Source: Fibrella aquatilis (GTDB lineage: Bacteria; Bacteroidota; Bacteroidia; Cytophagales; Spirosomataceae). From it: a stretch of DNA of 64,000 bases. Below the pieces are notes generated by a model. The model searched no databases and was not told the origin of the DNA. It saw nothing but the letters and a program-made list of their open reading frames with translations. Positions 60,917 through 64,000 of the stretch are shown in pieces. Every line of letters begins with the position of its first letter. The first letter of the stretch is position 1. Made by a program: the position numbers and the translations under genes. Where the stretch lies: assembly GCF_017353255.1 (NCBI RefSeq), contig NZ_JAFMYU010000002.1, positions 124,001-188,000 on the forward strand, read 5' to 3'.

Positions 60917-61738
60917 ATGGCAGCAGGAAAAGTAAATTTCTTTTGGGACCGTCTCGTTCCTACCATTTATAGTGTCGGTGCCGCAATTGTTGTATTGGGT
61001 GCTATGTTTAAAATTAACCACCTGCCGGGTGGTACCGAGATGCTCTTTGTAGGCCTCGGTACAGAAGCGGTTATCTTCCTGATCTATGCGTTGCAGAGTT
61101 TCGTGCGTCCTCCCTCAGACGGCACCGACTACGAGTGGGAGCGTGTTTATCCTGAATTAGCTCCTGATTATAAAGGTGAAGTACGCAAGGCTGTAGCCAC
61201 ACCACAGGCTAATGGCCTCACCGCCAACATGGATCAGATGCTGGCACAGGCCAAAATCACGCCCGATGTGTTTGAGAAGCTGGGTTCTGGCTTCCAGAAC
61301 CTGAACAACACGGTAGCCAAAATGACCGACCTGACCGATGCCACGGTGGCTACCAATGACTATGCCCGTAATGTGAAGTCGGCTGCCGGTTCAATCACCG
61401 AAATGAATAAGTCATACGGTACGGCTATCACCGCCATGAATTCAATGGCCGATGCCACCACCGATGCCAAAGACTACCGCGATCAATTCCAGAAGGTAAC
61501 CAAAAACATGGGTGCCCTCAACGCCGTGTATGAACTGGAATTGCAGGATACCAATAAGCACCTGAAAGCCATGAACGCTTTCTATGGCAACCTCACCAGC
61601 GCCATGCAAAACATGGCCGACGCCAGCAAAGACACCCAGCAGTTCAAGAGCGAACTCTCGAAACTGACAGGTAACCTGGCCTCGCTGAACAACGTATACG
61701 GCAGTATGCTGACTGCTATGCGTGGAGGGAATCAATAA
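60917..61738 (+). CDS. gldL: T9SS/gliding motor protein GldL
   Basis: A 273-residue inner-membrane protein. Two helices at about 16-32 and 42-62 (GAAIVVLGAMFKINHLPGGTEM, then FVGLGTEAVIFLIYALQSFV) include Glu50, matching the essential membrane Glu49 of F. johnsoniae GldL in the proton-driven motor. The rest is a long helical cytoplasmic domain with repeats of NxMADxTxDxxxYRxQ type. It follows gldK by 57 bp and precedes gldM. Confidence 0.96.
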   Translation: MAAGKVNFFWDRLVPTIYSVGAAIVVLGAMFKINHLPGGTEMLFVGLGTEAVIFLIYALQSFVRPPSDGTDYEWERVYPELAPDYKGEVRKAVATPQANGLTANMDQMLAQAKITPDVFEKLGSGFQNLNNTVAKMTDLTDATVATNDYARNVKSAAGSITEMNKSYGTAITAMNSMADATTDAKDYRDQFQKVTKNMGALNAVYELELQDTNKHLKAMNAFYGNLTSAMQNMADASKDTQQFKSELSKLTGNLASLNNVYGSMLTAMRGGNQ

Positions 61739-61751
61739 GACTGTTTAAGGC

Positions 61752-61817
61752 CCAATGTCTAAAGTTTAAGGTTTTCCAGCGGTGAATTAATTTCTGTGGG
61801 AAAACTTTAGACATTGG
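61752..61817. repeat. Inverted repeat between gldL and gldM
   Basis: CCAATGTCTAAAGTTTAAGG to 61777 pairs with 61798-61817 (imperfect; one extra segment in the left arm). The right flank repeats GGACGTTGAACTTTAAAC. Same word type as the 10900-10990 palindrome. Confidence 0.75.
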
Positions 61818-61870
61818 ACGTTGAACTTTAAACTCATTCATTCACAACTCATTAAATCTACACAAGCTAA

Positions 61871-63472
61871 ATGGCAGGTGGAAAAGAGACACCCCGTCAG
61901 AAGATGATCGGGATGATGTATCTGGTATTGACCGCGCTCCTTGCATTACAGGTGACGTCGGCAATTCTGGAGAAATTCGTCCTGCTTAATAACTCACTAG
62001 AGTCATCAACGGGGTCGAGCAACCGAGTAAATCAGGAGACGGTTGAAAAAATAAAGCAGGCTGTTAGTAAGTCTGGTAACCGTCCGGCCGACGTGGCTGT
62101 GATGGGGCAGGCTGATCAGGTTCGTAAATCGTCATCAGAGCTTATTAGCAGCATTGATGCTCTTAAGCAACGTATTATTGCCGAAGCAGGCGGTGGTACC
62201 GATGAGCAGGGCAATATCAAAAACTTGAGCGAGGAAGAGAAAGTAGCTCAGATTATGATCAATGGCGAAGGTCGTAATGGCGAAGCCTATAAACTGCAAA
62301 CCGCGCTGAACGGCTACACAGAGTCGATGTCAAAAATTGGCAATGCTAAATATGCATCAATGGCTTTGGATGCTAAAGATGATCCGACAGCTAGCCGGTC
62401 AAAGGACCAGCGGGGTAAAGACTTTGCTAATCTAAATTTTGCTCAAACGCCCGTTCCGGCTGCTTTGGCTGTGTTGAGCCAGAAGCAATCAGATATTCGT
62501 CGGGTAGAGGGTGAAGTGCTTGACTACTTGGCTACTAAAGTTGGCGCGCAGGACGTCAAGTTCGACAAGATTATGGCCATGCTGAGTATGGAATCGAAGG
62601 TAGTTGTGGCCGGTACGAAATTCAAAGGCGAGATGTTCTTGGCGGCTTCGTCGTCAGGGATTCAGCCTCGTATGAGCCTCAACGGCGGTCCTGTTCGGAT
62701 GGACAATGGCCGTGGTATCATCGAGTTCACAGCGCAGGGCGGTGGTGCCTATGATAAGATGGGCTTATCGCGTCGGGTGCTGTCAGGATCTATCTCGTAT
62801 AATGCTCCCGATGGAACAGTAAAAACGGTACCGATGCAGGCGGAATATTTCGTAGCAAAACCGTCGTATCAGGTAGAAACTGCTACGATGCCACCGTTGT
62901 ATTTGGGCTGTGAAAACAAATTGAGTATCCAAAGCCCGCAGTTAGGGGCACTCTGGAACCCAAGTTTCCCGGCTGAGGGAGCACAGGTAATTCCGTCAGG
63001 AGAGCGCGGCAAGATTACCATTGTACCTAATTCAGCCCGCGTCCGTTTGAACGTTGTTAATGCCGGAACGACGTTGGGTAGCGAAGACTTTAAAGTGAAC
63101 CGGGTACCACGTCCAACTATCGAATATTTGGTAGGTGGGCGGTCAACGGCAGACCCTCGTGGTGTCCCTGTTGACGGGGCACGTAGCCTTCAGGTGCGGG
63201 CCGTGGCAGACCCAAGTTTTGCCGCTTATGCTCCTAACGATGCAAATTTCCGGGTGACGGGCGTTACGGTCAATTTGGCCCGTGGTACTCGTCGTGTCTT
63301 CGGGCCTATGACGTTGGGTCCTGGTGGTGGTTCATTGGGCGCCATGGCTGCTGAAATGCAACCTGGTGACCGAATTTCCGTCACGATTGAAGGTGTTCAG
63401 CGCCGGAATTTCCGAGGTGAAACCAGCGATGTGCCGATGGGTAATATGACCCAAAACATACCCTTGTATTAA
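61871..63472 (+). CDS. gldM: T9SS/gliding motor protein GldM
   Basis: A 533-residue protein with one N-terminal membrane helix (MIGMMYLVLTALLALQVTSAI) and a long periplasmic part made of helical D1 and Ig-like D2-D4 domains, as in known GldM/PorM structures, ending in NMTQNIPLY. It forms the moving shaft of the T9SS motor with GldL and contacts the GldK/GldN ring. The ATG at 61871 (MAGGKETPRQKMIG) matches the family start exactly. Confidence 0.96.
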   Translation: MAGGKETPRQKMIGMMYLVLTALLALQVTSAILEKFVLLNNSLESSTGSSNRVNQETVEKIKQAVSKSGNRPADVAVMGQADQVRKSSSELISSIDALKQRIIAEAGGGTDEQGNIKNLSEEEKVAQIMINGEGRNGEAYKLQTALNGYTESMSKIGNAKYASMALDAKDDPTASRSKDQRGKDFANLNFAQTPVPAALAVLSQKQSDIRRVEGEVLDYLATKVGAQDVKFDKIMAMLSMESKVVVAGTKFKGEMFLAASSSGIQPRMSLNGGPVRMDNGRGIIEFTAQGGGAYDKMGLSRRVLSGSISYNAPDGTVKTVPMQAEYFVAKPSYQVETATMPPLYLGCENKLSIQSPQLGALWNPSFPAEGAQVIPSGERGKITIVPNSARVRLNVVNAGTTLGSEDFKVNRVPRPTIEYLVGGRSTADPRGVPVDGARSLQVRAVADPSFAAYAPNDANFRVTGVTVNLARGTRRVFGPMTLGPGGGSLGAMAAEMQPGDRISVTIEGVQRRNFRGETSDVPMGNMTQNIPLY

Positions 63473-63478
63473 CGCACT

Positions 63479-63502
63479 AAAAACGGCCTTCGGGCCGTTT
63501 TT
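63479..63502 (+). terminator. Terminator-like hairpin between gldM and gldN
   Basis: AAAAACGGCC-TTCG-GGCCGTTTTT, a perfect 10-bp stem with a stable TTCG loop and terminal T run, 7 bp after the gldM stop and 30 bp before gldN. It looks like an intra-operon attenuator or terminator. Confidence 0.82.
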
Positions 63503-63532
63503 AGACTATATCACATGCAGCATTTCATAGCG

Positions 63533-64000
63533 ATGAAGCAAGTAACACTCACCCGGTCTGTGCTCCTCACGGCCACCGCATTCCTGGCAGCCGCTGGCAC
63601 GACGGTGATGGCGCAGGAACGCGACAACCGGAAAGCCAATTCCATGTCGGTGCGTCCCATTGACGACAGCGACATTATGATGAAGAAGACACTCTGGCGC
63701 CGCATCGACTTGAAAGAGACGCAGAATGCCAGCATGTTTTCGAAAAATAACGAGATTACGAAGTACCTGATGGACGCCGTGAAAGCGGGTCTATTGGATG
63801 CTTATGAGAACGACTCCTGCACTCGGAAAGTAGATCCTTCTAAATTCCATGAGCGGTTGTTGGTGCCAAACCAGGATGGTGGTCTGTCGAAAGAAGAGAT
63901 TGAGGCTGGTTTTGGCAAAACCGATGCTGGTGCTGGAGGCAAAGACGACGGTTGGGGAAATCCTACGAAGCAAGATCCCAAAAAACCTGCCGCTAAAAAA
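63533..64000 (+). CDS. gldN: T9SS/gliding protein GldN (3' truncated by window edge)
   Basis: The first 156 residues of GldN/PorN, the periplasmic partner of the GldK ring. Signal peptide MKQVTLTRSVLLTATAFLAA followed by AGTTVMAQ; then VRPIDDSDIMMKKTLWRRIDLKETQNASMF and EITKYLMDAVKAGLLDAY, which are the recognised GldN motifs. The frame stays open to the last base and ends in a Lys/Pro-rich stretch. An ATG at 63515 in frame is an alternative start. Not closed by a stop inside the window. Confidence 0.93.
   Translation, partial: MKQVTLTRSVLLTATAFLAAAGTTVMAQERDNRKANSMSVRPIDDSDIMMKKTLWRRIDLKETQNASMFSKNNEITKYLMDAVKAGLLDAYENDSCTRKVDPSKFHERLLVPNQDGGLSKEEIEAGFGKTDAGAGGKDDGWGNPTKQDPKKPAAKK

Noticed and set aside
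5950-61817. Intergenic palindromes as CRISPR arrays or insertion-sequence ends
   Set aside because: No regular repeat-spacer pattern, no transposase and no target duplications; each is a single hairpin.

Overview
This window looks like a chromosomal segment of a Bacteroidota bacterium of the Cytophagales, probably close to Spirosoma or its relatives. Seen directly: GC-rich coding sequence, a porP-gldK-gldL-gldM-gldN type IX secretion/gliding cluster at the right end, two subtilases with type A T9SS sorting tails, Bacteroidota-specific families (DUF4271, DUF4159, DUF3667, BatA-type proteins) and TAnnTTTG-like promoter boxes. The genus is inference. There is no phage, insertion sequence, CRISPR array, rRNA or tRNA that I can see.

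Layout. 1-6.3 kb: 3' part of tamB and a CNNM/CorC protein. 6.3-11.7 kb (minus): a cytochrome c maturation operon ccmB-ccmC-ccmD-ccmE-ccmF, with a RelE-type toxin-antitoxin pair between ccmE and ccmF. 11.7-14 kb (minus): rpsF-rpsR-rplI and a coiled-coil membrane protein. 14-21.3 kb: yggS, a DUF423 protein, an outer-membrane barrel, a D-2-hydroxyacid dehydrogenase, an extraordinary pdxA with long disordered additions, yicC and pfkA. 21.5-28.4 kb: two tandem T9SS-exported subtilases. 28.6-34.3 kb: dtd, a DUF3667 protein, small membrane proteins, Crp- and TetR-type regulators and a sigma-54 response regulator. 34.3-43 kb: an MFS pump, mazG, a GDSL lipoprotein, a penicillin acylase, a MaoC hydratase, a glycosyltransferase and an M42 peptidase. 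43-51.6 kb (minus): a DUF4159-MoxR-DUF58-BatA-DUF4175-membrane protein operon, split by an opposing DUF1304 gene. 51.8-55.3 kb: a proton-pump rhodopsin, topoisomerase IB, a frameshifted FkbM methyltransferase and a membrane protein. 55.3-64 kb: sucD, DUF4271, hemD, porP, gldK, gldL, gldM and the start of gldN.

The most unusual feature is at the gene borders. Seventeen short intergenic gaps are filled by long inverted repeats, most of them near-perfect (arms 16-68 nt, several with no mismatch). Each has its own sequence, but the arms are often built from an iterated 7-12 nt word, and several hairpin tips share a GCTKMCGC-like word. They occur between co-directional, convergent and divergent genes, hug stop codons, and in several places run into coding sequence. 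At one convergent pair both proteins end in the same LLAV-stop inside the palindrome; at another locus a hairpin arm encodes what looks like a signal peptide. I know of no description of this element family and consider it the best candidate for something new here.

How the genes work together: the right-hand cluster builds the T9SS that would export the two subtilases; the ccm operon matures cytochromes c; the MoxR/DUF58/BatA block is an envelope-associated AAA+/VWA-like system; the rhodopsin is a predicted light-driven proton pump with a Gly at the carotenoid-antenna window.
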